Shown: positions 13,701 through 27,300 of the stretch, piece after piece
Numbering within the stretch: position 1 is the stretch's first letter
Layout of the letters: every line of letters begins with the position of its first letter
DNA from: Aphidius gifuensis
Lineage: Eukaryota; Arthropoda; Insecta; Hymenoptera; Braconidae
Assembly: GCF_014905175.1 (NCBI RefSeq)
Contig: NC_057788.1
Span: 20,120,154 to 20,184,153, forward strand
Length of the DNA: 64,000 bases
Direction: 5' to 3'
Program-made: the position numbers and the translations under genes
The notes under the pieces: model-generated
The model's input: only the letters and a program-made list of their open reading frames with translations
Told to the model about the DNA's origin: nothing
Database searches by the model: none

Positions 13701-16700
13701 ATCACCCAAAATATTTTGTGGTCATGAAAATATTATTTATAATTTTCCTATTTATTTATTTTGCCTACTCACTTACAACTATTTCCAATAGACATCTATC
13801 AATTTATTAATACTGCATACAATGCAAAAAATATTTTTTTTTATTTATTCGTCTGACATGTCTTACTGTAGTAAAAAAGAAAAACTTTGTTGTAAAAATA
13901 AATTTTTTTTTTAAACTTTTTATTAAATTAATTTTTAAATTATTATGCATGGAATAAATTTTTAATAGCTTATATTCAATTTTAGCGTATTTTATTTCAA
14001 TAAAATTATCTAGTTTTATAATTTTACGCATAAAATTATAGAAAATATAATTTTAAAAAAATTAAATAATTAAAATAGTATTCCTATATTAATATTATTT
14101 TAAATTTATATTTAAACAATTGTTCAATCGAGAGTCTAAACTATTAATTTTCTCAATTTTTTTAAATATATGTATTTAACGTACGTTCAATTAAACACGC
14201 GTTTTTTATTATAAATTTTTATTGTAAGACTATATTATTAAGTATTAGTTTTATGAGTCATTTTCGAATAATTAGTCAAGTTTATATCGTGGCTACATAC
14301 ACGTTGAAAATTATTTATTTATATTTTTAGCATAATTTAATTTTTTGAAATATTTAATTCACTTTTCCAACAGTTAATTTTCTTTTTTACTTTGTTTTTT
14401 TTTTTGTTGAGGTATTTTTTGAAGTTGCTTCAGAGTTGATGTCTGAATATTTGCCTAATTAAATTATTCTAGTGCAGCATAGAATGATTGATTTCGACGG
14501 TTTATTGATCCTAAGCAATTTCAAGTGACATATATCAATCAAAGAATTTCGTTTGAAGGGACCTGGAATATTCATCAGATAATTTGTTGACATTTCTCCA
14601 AGTATAATTATGATTTCTAAATTGTCCAAAAGTCAATAAAGACTAATCTATTTGGGTATTTCTGCAATATTAGTTATAGCTTTAATATTTTTACCAAGTT
14701 TTTAAATGTGATATTGTAATTTTCTGTTTTTTATAAACCCCTGATGTTTTTTTTTCTTGACCTAAATTCGACCTTGCGATCCGAAAAGCATTACTTATTT
14801 CATTTGAGAACCCTCAAGATGTTTTTTCAAATATAAATACATATGCATATATTATTTCTAATTTTTAACTGAACAATAAAGTAATTTGAAAGAAATTTTA
14901 AATTTATTTCAATATGTACTGAGAGAAAAAAAATGTATAATATTAACAAAATTGATTCTGTAAAAATTGTTTTTTTTTTAATTTCATTGTTTTTAAAAAA
15001 AAAAGCCTGAAATAGCAACAATGTCATTGAGTTTAAATAAGCATGTTCAATTGTTTCTGAAACTGTAAAAAATTATTAACCCATTATTATTATTATTATT
15101 ATTTTTATTTTGAATGATTAAAAATTGTATAATCATAAAATTTGAAATTATCTTCATCATATACAAATTGATATTATTGCAATACAACTTTTTATTATTA
15201 ACGAAAAACATTAATACGAAAAAATTGATATATGTATATTCACTAAATTTAAATCTAACAAAATATAAATAGATTAAAAACTTTATTTGTTACTATATTA
15301 CAATCTATCTTTCAGAGTTAAATTACTATTTAATCCTTTTTTTTCTATTTTTTTTTTTTCAGCCAGAAATATTTTTTGTTTCAAGCTTCAATAAATCACT
15401 GATCGATGGGTCAAAAAAAAAAAACTTTTATTTAAAAAATAAAAAATTTCAAACCTTGCGCCCGTCACGTTTCCACAGATGATAGGATTTTCGTCCTCGT
15501 CGAAGGCCCAATTGGATGAATTCCAAGTCCACCTGTTGAAAAATAATATAAATCTTTTCTTCACATTTCTTCATGAAATATCACTTACTATTTTTTTTTA
15601 TATACAATATATACAATTTTACAATATTTTATCTCACTTTAAAATATTTTATATGTCCAAAATATGAAAAATAAATCATAAAGTTATAATATAGAGTATG
15701 TGAATTTATTTATTTTTTTTTTCTTCTTTCATTTTTCTTATTCATCATAAAACATAACTTTTTTCATTTTGATTCCATTTGGCTGAGTATATGATACCAA
15801 AGTGATGTAAGATGACATTAGTTACGAGTTTTTTTTTCTGTACTAAAGTTGATAAAAATTGCTTATATGATATTTTATAGCAAATTAAACGGGAGTGCCA
15901 TTAAACGATACCAAAACATGTTAAACTTTTACATAAACTAAACTTACATCTCTAAAAAATTGAAAAAAATATTACATCGCACTTTAAACAAAAAATAATA
16001 AAACTAAAGTAATAATAATAATAATAAAAAAAAATTTTATAAATTTTTTAAAAATATTTTCAAAGTTAATTAACAAAAACTAAATAGAGAAAAAAAAACT
16101 TCCAATTCCTTACTCTGGATCACACGTCTATATTTTTATCTATCCCAGTTAACTTGGTTTTTTTTTTTTAATTTTTTTTTTCTTTTTCTAGTATGACGAT
16201 TTTATTTTTTTTTTATTTTTTTTTTTTTTTGGAGCCAGGTAGTTTCTATTTATTTTATCAACGTCGTTCAACAAGAAAAAAATAAAATAATTAAAGCTAA
16301 AAAAAAAAAAAAGGAAGAAAGAAATATAATGATAATAAAAGAACATAGATAGTAAATAGAGAAAAACAAAGAGAGCAATACGTCCCCTTTAAAGCAAGTT
16401 TTAATATTCAAAAAGCGAAAAGCCTGCTGAGATAATGGCTCGTTGAGCAAAACCCGGAAATTTTTGTAACAAGAAACTGTGCTGACCGTTGAATATCAAC
16501 CTTCATGAATATCAACCGCAGTGACCCAAACAGTTTTCGCACATTACATTTATATCCTTGTATATATATAAAATGACATAAAAAAAATTTAAAAAAATAA
16601 TGATAATATTAAAATTACGTCAGTAACATGTCAACACCTGATTCTCTAATGAAGGCCACATTTTTATAATTATCAAATTTTTTACATGTTTTTTCTTTTC

Positions 16701-19700
16701 ATTATAAAATATTTCAAACACAACAATGCATAGTTATCATCCCTAAATTTTTTCTCGTTCTATTTATCATACATTTAATGTACACAAAAAAAATTGTTGA
16801 TATTAGGTAAACATATTAAAAAAAAAATATTAATATTTTTTTGATAATGTCACTTACTCTCTCCAGTCAATTTGAGTGATGTTAGGTTCCTGATGTCTGA
16901 CACATTTGTTTCGGAGTTCCCCCATGTAAACTTGTAGTGCAAACAAGGCGAAAACCATTAGACAAAATATTGTTAATGTCATGACCTCAGCGAGTTGTTT
17001 AAAACTGTGAAGAAGAGCGTTGATAATAGTCTTGAGACCTAGAAAAAAAAAAAACATAAATATTACATTTATTATTATATAAAAATGTGTATGATGAAAA
17101 AAGAAGCATAATAATATTCAAGAAAAATAAAATATTTGGTATTTGGTGATGGTAAAAAAAATTAGAAATTATATATCATTAGTTTATTCGTTTATAAACA
17201 TGAAATATTAACAATTAAAAAAAAATGAATTCAAGGTTTATACAAATTAACATTTTCGTTGTTATTTTTCAAAGTGAAGATTATAAAAACTTATCTCGAA
17301 AATAATCCAGTATTTAATCTGACTTGATGCAAAAAAAACCAAATGAAAAAGTCTCTACTTATAAATGTAGGAACGCATTTTGAGACTATATTTATTTTGC
17401 CACCATAATCCGAAGAATGTGAAAAGTCAGTGATGGCAGAAAAATTATAATAAATTCAAAATTAACTCCTACATTTACAAATATACTTTTTCGTGAGTTT
17501 TTTTTTGCATTAAGTCAATTAAACTGTCACCATTATTTATGTAATAAATTTTGATAACTAGTTTCGAAAAACAAAACATCGGAAAGCTGACGATTAGAAA
17601 AAAAATTGAATTTTTCACGTTCACGCATATAGATGTTTTTTATTTTGATAGTTCATTTTTTTTGTCCGTCAATCTCAATCATCAAAATTTATCACTTAAA
17701 TAAGTTGACATTTTAACGGACACAATGCGAAAAAAAACAGATGGAAAAATCTATTTGTTGACGTAGAATCGAGTGTTTATTGCTAATACCATGGTCTGCA
17801 ATACGTTCCATCATTCATGACACATATCACGGACCGTGGTGGCATTAAAAAAAATTAAAAAATAAAGTATTTTTGTATAATAAATTTATTTTCATCTCGA
17901 AACAAATATTTTCGGCCAACACTTTTGAGTTAGTTACAATGTAGGCTCGTTTGTTTGATGAATTCGGCAAACGGCACTTGATTTGAAAAAAAAACAAAAA
18001 CAAAAAAATTATATTAATCTGATAAATCGAATCGTTATTAAATCAATGGTATTTTTGATTCGAGAACTTTTGGTGGTTGAACTCTTTCGTTAATAATTTC
18101 AATAATATAGATATAATGAAAAAATGTTCATAATGAATATCAGTATATGACACAGAGTGTACAGTATCAAAGAAGTTGAATTACTTGTATAAGACATGGA
18201 TTATAACTGGCTCGTTTATATCGCATTGAAAATACAACACGATGCTTATACCGCTTTTATCAAAGGAGTAAAAAATGCCCTATTGACCTAGTAAAAAGCT
18301 AAAGACTACTTTATTTATTTTTTTTTTTTTTTAATCATTTCTTATTTTTTTTTTTTTTTCATCCAACCTTTCAACTTCTAAACATAGTTTAATATACAGG
18401 TATATTAGTGTCATGATCATTATGATGAGAATAAAAATTCTTCATCAGACTATCATTTTGAAATGAGAGTAAGGTGATACTTACACTTGAGCAAGTCGTT
18501 AGAAGACTATTCATTCCTCATCTAATACTCGAGAAGCAAAAAGCATGATCGAATCTCAAGTGGTTTACAACATTTTTTTTTTTTTATCTTTTTTTTTTTT
18601 TATTTTTTATTTTACTTTTTATCGTCTTTTTTTTATGTTGTTATTTTTATTTTATTTTAATGTTTATAACCAAGGCGATTGAAGAAAAAAGAATGAATAA
18701 AAATAATTCAATTCTATTTTGCAACATTGAAGAGATAAAAATAGATAAATAAATTTAACGAAGGAAAAAAATAATGCGATCGAGAGATAACATAAAAATT
18801 ACAAATAATTTAAACTGATTTTAAAATGACTTGTGAATTTTTGATTAAATTCAAGTTACTAAAATTTTTGTAAGTAGAAAAACTCAGATTTTAGTCAGAC
18901 CTAAAACAAAGTACATATTTTAAAACATACAAAAAAAAAAAATCAAAGTAATTCTATTTTTTTTCACATTATTCTATTTATTATTGCAATTAATAAATCA
19001 ATTAATAAATATTGCAATTAATAAATATTCGTTAATTAAAAATTTACATATAATATATTTATTAACCAGTTGGTCATTGATATACAATAATGTATTCATA
19101 AAATTGATTATAATTTAATTTTTTATTATTTTGATTCAATTAATTTTGATGACACACTAGTTATAAAATTATGATTGAATTGTAAATTTAATAAATTTAT
19201 TGAAGACTGTCACAACATGTATTTTGTTTTATCCATATACAGGGTCATATTACTCTAACTAAATATAATTTGATCACACTTGAATTTGTTAGATTATAGG
19301 CTGAGTGTTATCCTCAATGTAATAGCTAACGTTGATGATCCTCATTGCCAAGTTTCTGTGCCATCTACTGGGATATTGTGGCTTTCATTCGGAACTCAAC
19401 TATCTCATGCATATGCTAATGCAATATATCCCCCTAGACACTTCTTGTCTATTCAAATTAGCGTATATGGTTGCGTGTGTTTTGATTTTTTCTTTCGTGC
19501 TTTTTCACAGTGTTTTATCTCTTTGTTTTTTTATTCAATTTACATAAAATTTGTTATGTTACCTCTTATATATCTCCAAATTTTCTCTGTTTTTTTTTCA
19601 CTCCGTAATTACTCAGTACTATTCTATAATTATTCTACATTATCCAGTCTTTTGTGGTATTTCTCTAGTGATGCCGCGAGACGAGACGTCTCGTCTCTCG

Positions 19701-21299
19701 TCACCTCTGTCTCGTCTCGTCTCGAGTTCTCACGTCTATCGCGAAATTACTATATTTCTCTTTGGAATTGGCTCAATCAAAACTATGAAATATACAGAAT
19801 AAAAAAAATAATGTTGATGAAAAATAATCACATTTTTAAATTCATTTTCCGTAAAAATATTTTTCCTAAAGTTTCTCTAAATAGAAAATTGAATTTTAAA
19901 ATAATTCAAAAAAAAAATATGGATATTCTATAAATCAATTTACAAATTGTTTCGTTTTGCTGACAAGAGAGACAGGCTAAATCCAAATTATTATTTGAAA
20001 TTTTGCTGATTTAATTATATACATTGTCATTTGCAAGATGAAATTTATGCATAATTTTAAATTTATACATAAATTCTGATATATCCATATTATTCAATTA
20101 GGTACAGTCGAGAAATTAGACTCTGGCTGTCAGAATCGATTGCTAAAATTTCTGGGATCGTTGAATTGTTATCGGAAATTTTTGAAAAATGTTAATCATC
20201 TCATCACTCATTTAGATAGTAACTGACCGCTTGAGTACAATTAAAGTACCCAAGTGAGTAATAAAAAAATGTATTAAAATGACAAATTACTCTTTGTTAT
20301 AAATTATAATTTAATTATCACATTATTTCAATTAAACTATACATTGACTTTAAAAAAATGAAATTAGATTTTTAAATTAAAAAAAATAAATTAAAATTTT
20401 TTTATAAATGTCATCAGTATATTGTTACTTTTTGCTTGATATATTTTCATTTATATGTTAGTAATTATTTCAATACTGCTATTTTACAGTAACTCACAAA
20501 TTACATAAAACTAATAAACTACGAATAATATTTGTAGAAATTTTTTCGAATAAACTGCTACAGAGTAAAAAAAAAAATGTAAAATTTAAGATTTTTTGGA
20601 TGTCAAAATCGGTCTACACTTTTTTAAATATTGAATTCAACATTTTTTTAAGTGTTAAATTTTGTGAGTCATTAATATCACCAGACAATTTTAATCTTTC
20701 TATAAAATAATAATAAAAATAATAGTAACAATAAAACAATAATAATAATAATAATAATAAAATCACATAAAATTATATACATCTATATTACCCGATCTAA
20801 TCAGTTTCAAAATGACATTCATTTTTATACTTCAGTCACGAAATCACGAAAATAAAAAAAAATGATTGATCGAGTTTAGTTTTAGGCAAGTCATGAGCCA
20901 ATCAAGTGTTTTTTTATTATTATAAGCACTTATTATTATTATAAGCAATTATTATTATTATTATAAACACTTATATAAATTTTTTTTCAATGTTTGGTTG
21001 ATGGTTCTATAGATTCTCTTGATATTGTAGACCATGGTGTACCCCCTGGAAATTTTTATAGTTTATTAAAATATAGAAAAAAATATAAAATGAGTATATA
21101 AAAATTACAAAGAAGAATTAGTAAATGTCAGTAAAAAATTTAATTAAAATATCTATAATAAAAAAAGGAAAATTCGAATTCCCACCGAAGAAAAGGAACG
21201 TTGCTTTGATAAATGTCTTATAATTTTGCATTACAATTAATTGGCCGTACAAGTGACTTAAACTGCAGTCAATCTATTGTTTTTTTTTTTTTTTTTTAT

Positions 21300-21340
<41 letters not shown>

Positions 21341-24300
21341 ATACATAAATAAATAAATGTACTGGAATTTAATTTAAATTGTTGATTTATCATGAACCAT
21401 TTTGTAATGACGAGAACTGTAATCAGTTTTTTTTTCCATGTTTTTTATTAAATGAACAAATAATTAAATAAACGAATAAATAAATAAATTTGTTGCAATT
21501 TTATTTTAAATTTATTGATTTTTTTTTATCGTTATTTTATAAAATAAATAGATAAATAAATGTACGACATTTTTATTTAGTTTGATATTGATTTTGTGGT
21601 GTAAATAAATACACGAAGGTGGTTATTCATCTCCGTAAATGAACAGATATAGGTGGATGGTTTGACAAAGGTATATACAAAAGCAGATGGGTGAATGTTG
21701 AGGGATGTTGGATGGAGGAGGGAATGCAGAGAGGGCACTATACTATAAAGTTATATAGTCAGCAACCAGCAAAGGATGAAACACACACATCCATACATAT
21801 TATGTATATATACAATCATCGAATAGACTGATAATAGATAACAATTTGTAACTAAACTAGTGGCTGATCTCAAATTCCCCTTCCATTAATTGCTAAATAA
21901 ACCTGAGTCTACCCATGGTATAATTAATCCAATCGGCCAATGGAATTAATTCATGTGCGAATTATATTCAAACAGGTATTAAATTTTATTCACGTTTATA
22001 TTTTATTTTACATATAACGAATAAGTTAATTTGTCATTGAGCTTAATTAACTTTTTTTTGATTATTTATTTATGATGAAATAAATTATGTGTATAAAATA
22101 TTTTAAAAAATAGCATTTACTTTCATTATTTAGGGATGTTTAAAAATTTATTATTCATAAAAAAAATAAAAAGTATATTGAGTTTGTAAGCTGGGTTCAT
22201 ATACAAAGAGAATATACTATTTTTGAAAGTTAATTTTTAAATAATACAGAGGAAAGTTTTGAGTAATATTATAAAGAAATAATTATGGTTTTTGTATTTT
22301 TTAAAAATGTATTATTTAAAAAGCTGATTGACTTCAAACTTACCAGGCATTATGGAGACAGTTTTGAGTGCTCTGAGAACTCTGAATGTACGTAAACCAG
22401 CAAGATTACCGACTTCCATACCAATCGTTGCAATTCCACTCGTTATTACGACAAAGTCAAGCCAATTCCAAGGATTTCGTAGATAGGTATATTTGTTGAG
22501 TATGAAGCCTTTTGCAATTGACTTTATCACCATTTCAGCCGTGTAGATTGCGAGGAAGATATATCTGTAATATTAATTTTATTTATCAAGTTTGACTACA
22601 AACAATTTCCAAAACCTTAAATTTAAAATTATATTTTATTTTACAACTACAATATCAAATTGAATTTGATTTTATAATTTTATTTAATATTTTTATGTGT
22701 TTTCTTATGGAAGAAAATAATTTATAGTATGTAAAATGTTTGAAATTTTGTTTGACAAGTGTCTTGGCTACTTTTCTGTAAGTTTTTCTTAAAAACTTGA
22801 GAGTTTTTAATAGTGAAGAGGCGTATGTTTCATGGATTAAAAAGAAAAAGATATATCTTTATTGGATTTTGATCTTTAAGTATGAAACAATCACAGTATT
22901 TTCAGTGAAAAAAATATATGCATGATCCATAAATTCAAATTACAATTGAAATGTATTTAGAATATATTTAAATTCTAATAACATCAAATATAAATCAGAT
23001 TTATATTTGGGCATAGGAATTTTGAGCATATTTTGTAGTTATTTCATATTTCCATATATATATTTATGGTCAACTGGTTATATATAAAAATATAAAAAAT
23101 ATAAAATAAATATTTTTTACATAAATTTTATCCACTATTATTATTTTAGCTTTAATGACAAATATTATTCATATAAACTACTTTGCTAATATTTGATAAG
23201 ATATACAATTATAATTTATTCAATTATATAATTACATATTCACTTATTCAGTTTTTGAATTGATAATTTATTTCTAATATTTTATAGTAAAATAGCTATA
23301 ATATAAATTGAAAGCCAATTTGGAGTTCTGACTTTTTACTTTTGTAATAATAGCTTTTTGACACTTTTAAGGCAGTATGTCAAAATATTGAAAAAAAATT
23401 CCCTCTCACAGATTTTGATCAAAGAAGGCTTATTTTTTAAGTGAAATAAAGATCTATTTTATTAAATTTTTTTTGTAATTTTCTACCACGATTTGACTGA
23501 GATAATTAGGGTCAAAGTTGACAACAATTTAACACTTTAACACACAAGCATAGGAAGCATCGGCACGTTTTCACTTCTATTAAAAAAACGCTCTCACAGA
23601 AAACCTTTATTTTACTACAGCTTATACTTCTTTTAATAACAAAAATAATTTTAAAAAAATCATCGATTTCTACCACGAATTTTAAAAGTTATTAATTATT
23701 TAAGACGAAAATTTAGGGTCAAAAACAGTCAAAAAGTACCAGGCGAAGCATTGAAAATCTGCTGAAGTAGTATTAGTGTGTGTAAATACGAGGCGCCCTC
23801 ACTCATACTTCTAAAGACGCGTCAGTAAAGTATACAAATTTTAGACATTAGAGGGCACTTATTATTTTTTTAAGCTATGGTTACAAGGGTGCCTCTTTGA
23901 ACCCAAAGAATTATCCTACCTTGGGATTTACATACTGCCTTAATTTTAATTTTGCAACGATATATTATAAATTTGAATTTTGCAAACAATATACATACAA
24001 TGATGAATCAGCATAATAATTACGTTTGTCGGACATAATAAAAAGTTTTTTGAAATTAGCGTTTATCTCTAGGGTATTTTTTGAAAACTCGTAGTGAAAA
24101 TTTTACCCATGTTTCAAATTATGTACGATGAAATAAAATTATATTTATTTTTTTCTCATTTTATTCACCTTTAGATTCTCATTGCTTAACGGTTTAACGA
24201 AGGAGAATAAAAGTAATGCGTTCGAATTTCCCTCGGGCAATTTGTAGATGGATTCTCAGTGACATTTTGAAATGAGAATTTATAAAAAAATGAAATAAAA

Positions 24301-27300
24301 AATTTTATTATAGAGTTTTATTTTACAAGACTAAACTTTTCAAAAGTAAGATGCAACTTTTGAAATAATAATTAAAAAAGAATCCAATATTTTTAAATTT
24401 TAGAAGACCAACTAATTTTAGAAGAATTAATTAAACTATTTTTTTTTTTTTTTGAATCACATATAAATTTTTAGAAAATAAACTGTAAAGGTTAATTTTG
24501 GTTTTAAAATTCTTTTTTGTTAATCTCCAAATTCGAGAGAGTGTTTGAAAATTTTCCGATAATCCGTTCCAATTAATCAATCGGAAATTGTTTATAACTG
24601 AAATTTGCAATAAGTAATCTATAAAAATTAAAAATTAAAAAGCCATAAATATCTAATTATTTATTTACTAGAGCTTTATTAAAGTTTATATGACTAATTT
24701 TTTGAATCTATATTTTTTTATAAAGTTTGATAAAAGTTAAAAAAAAAATCACGAAATGGTTTTAAAAAATAAAAATTTTAATAAAAATATAATTGAATTT
24801 TATTGGAAAAAAATTTTAATTATTTAAAAAAACATATGATACAAAAATAAATATTACATTTACATTCGGCATACAAATTTCGTTTTAAATATATTTTTTG
24901 AGTATTTTTCATATTTTTTATTTGACTGTAAAAATATAAAATATGTATTTAAATTTTTATGTCAAAATATAAATGTAATTTATATTTATTTTTATAATTG
25001 TAATTCCAACCTATTTTTTTTCACTTGAAAAATTTTATTTCAACATTTCGTAATTTTAATTTGGTCTAATTTTAAACTTACAAAAAAATACTCTCAATTT
25101 TTTTTACCCTAAAAAAAATGTAAAAAATGTAGAGAAAAAAAAATAGTTTTACGTTCCAATTATTCGTATCGTATATTCATTACCGTGAAATCGATTTGTG
25201 AACCTGAAAATGCCGTTTAATAGAGCCCGTTCTATATATCTAAGTAAATCTAAAATTTAAAGTGAATTGTTGTATTTTTATTTTATTTGCCACTATTTTT
25301 TTTTGCCATCACTCAAATTATTTGGAATAATTTTATTTATTTTATAAAATTTTTTAATTAAGAATTGAACCTCTTGATTATTTATCACCACAAAATTTTT
25401 ATTCAATATTCATTGGACAAGGTGAAATGTCTAATGAATTTTAAATTCAATATATTTCACGCTGACAAATTAACTCAAAATTAGAGTATAATATTAAGAT
25501 GTTAATATTCATTTAAATTAATTTCACCATGATGAAGTTTTTCAATTTTACTTATCAAAGTTTCTCATTCTTTTTTATACCCCTAGACTGCAAAATACTG
25601 TTGAATCACTGATCTCAACAACGAATAAAATATGAGCTTGTTTGTGTAAAAAAAAGAAAATTATTCATAGTGAATTTATCTCATGAAACAAATATTAAAT
25701 TCATCATGGAAACATGTCTGATTTAAGATGAATTAATCATAAATTTACTATGAGAAAATAAAAAAATTATATGATACAAATTATATCTATATTCACTAAA
25801 ATGATTAAAAAAATAAAAAATGAAATTAAAAATTATTAATTAACTAAAACAATTAAATATAAATTAAATTACTTTTTCGTAACTTCAAATAACCAAATAC
25901 TTTTAATTAATAATCTTTAAAACAATTTGAATTAAAAAAATTTCAACCATTATTTACAGTTGATTATTATTTTTTTTACTTTAAAAATGTCAAGCATCAT
26001 TGAAAAATATTAAAGGAAAAAAAAAAATTACCCTTCATAATCATGTTTTTGATAAATAGTAGTTGAACTTTGTTGTATAAATAATGGAAATTTTGAAAAT
26101 GAAAGAAAATGATAAATAGAAATAAATTTATGTAGGTGAACTTGATCACGACATGTTGTGCTCAGGCATGCTTCCGTTTTGCTTTGAGTGATACTAGAAT
26201 TAGGGTTATATCCCCAGGTAATCCTTGCCACTGAGATTGTATCGCCATGTCGCCCGAAAAAAAAAAAAAAAAAAGAAAACAAATAATATAAATAAAAAGA
26301 AAGTGAACGTTCACTTGGGTATATATAGCATTAGCTCATCACGCAATGCTCAAGGTAAATGTAAAATTTTTTTCTCCCTTGATGCATGAAAAATTTTGAT
26401 AAGGGTTTATTCTTATTTACGTGTTTCAAGATCAACAAAATAAAAGTATGTTATTTTGAATCATTAGCTATAACTTATAGATAATACAAAAATAATATTT
26501 TATAATTTGGATATACATACTCGGCTTCTTCAATCGGTTCTGTCATACCAAGGAAGACACAATTTAAAACGATTGTCAGTATGACAACGTAATCAAAGTA
26601 CTGATTTGTACTTAGGAAGATACAACAACGTCTCACTTTATTCCAAGGTGAAAATATAAACCAACTCTTTGTTGCTGTAAATCTGTGTATATAATTTTTA
26701 CGAAATCTTTTTGAAACAACACAAAATGTCTGAAACATATAAAAACAATATTATGGATTAATCAATCATGTTTTTTAAATATTTTAAATAATAAATTATT
26801 TTATAAGTATAATAATAATTTGCATTAATATGTTGAATAAATTAGCAATTTAAATAATTGAGTTAATTTTTTTTACAGTTTCAAAAACAATGAAAGATAT
26901 TTTTTGTTAACTAAATACCATTGTTCCCAGGTAGAAATAAAAGTCAATTTTTTGACTTCTCATATTAAATTAACATGTAAAGTCAAAAAATGACCTCAAA
27001 TTGACGTCAAATTGACTCTATTTTCTACCTGGGTTGCTCTTATAGTTTTGAAGTTGAAAAAAAAAACCAATTTTGCTGATATGAAGGGCATTGAAATGTC
27101 TTTTAAAATTATTCTATTTTATTTATTAATTTTATATAATTTTGAAATACTTGAGATTTTTTTCATTTGATTTTATTTTTTTCGCTCTATTGATGGGTTT
27201 GAGTTTAAAAATTCAAGAGGCTATTCACTGATCAAATTAAGTCAACTATTTGAGTCAACTTAAGTTAATAAATCTAATTGACAAGCTGATTTATGACGCA

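Larger units (their letters stand above)
17039..22343 (-). other. intron 3
   Basis: 5.3 kb without supported exons. It holds a GAGACGAG-type relic (19671-19736) and a TAAA microsatellite (21303-21358). A 217-codon plus-strand open frame at 19280-19933 is AT-rich, has no recognisable domain and is not accepted as a gene. Confidence 0.5.

Noticed and set aside
19280..19933. 217-codon plus-strand open frame in intron 3
   Set aside because: Rich in Phe, Tyr, Ile and Ser from T runs, no domain or homologue recognised, and part of it comes from a GAGACG repeat.
26110..26255. Open minus-strand patch between channel exons 2 and 3 (RITWGYNPNSSITQSK)
   Set aside because: It would insert into the short S1-S2 loop, where exon 2 and exon 3 already join perfectly. 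No good acceptor; probably a repeat fragment.
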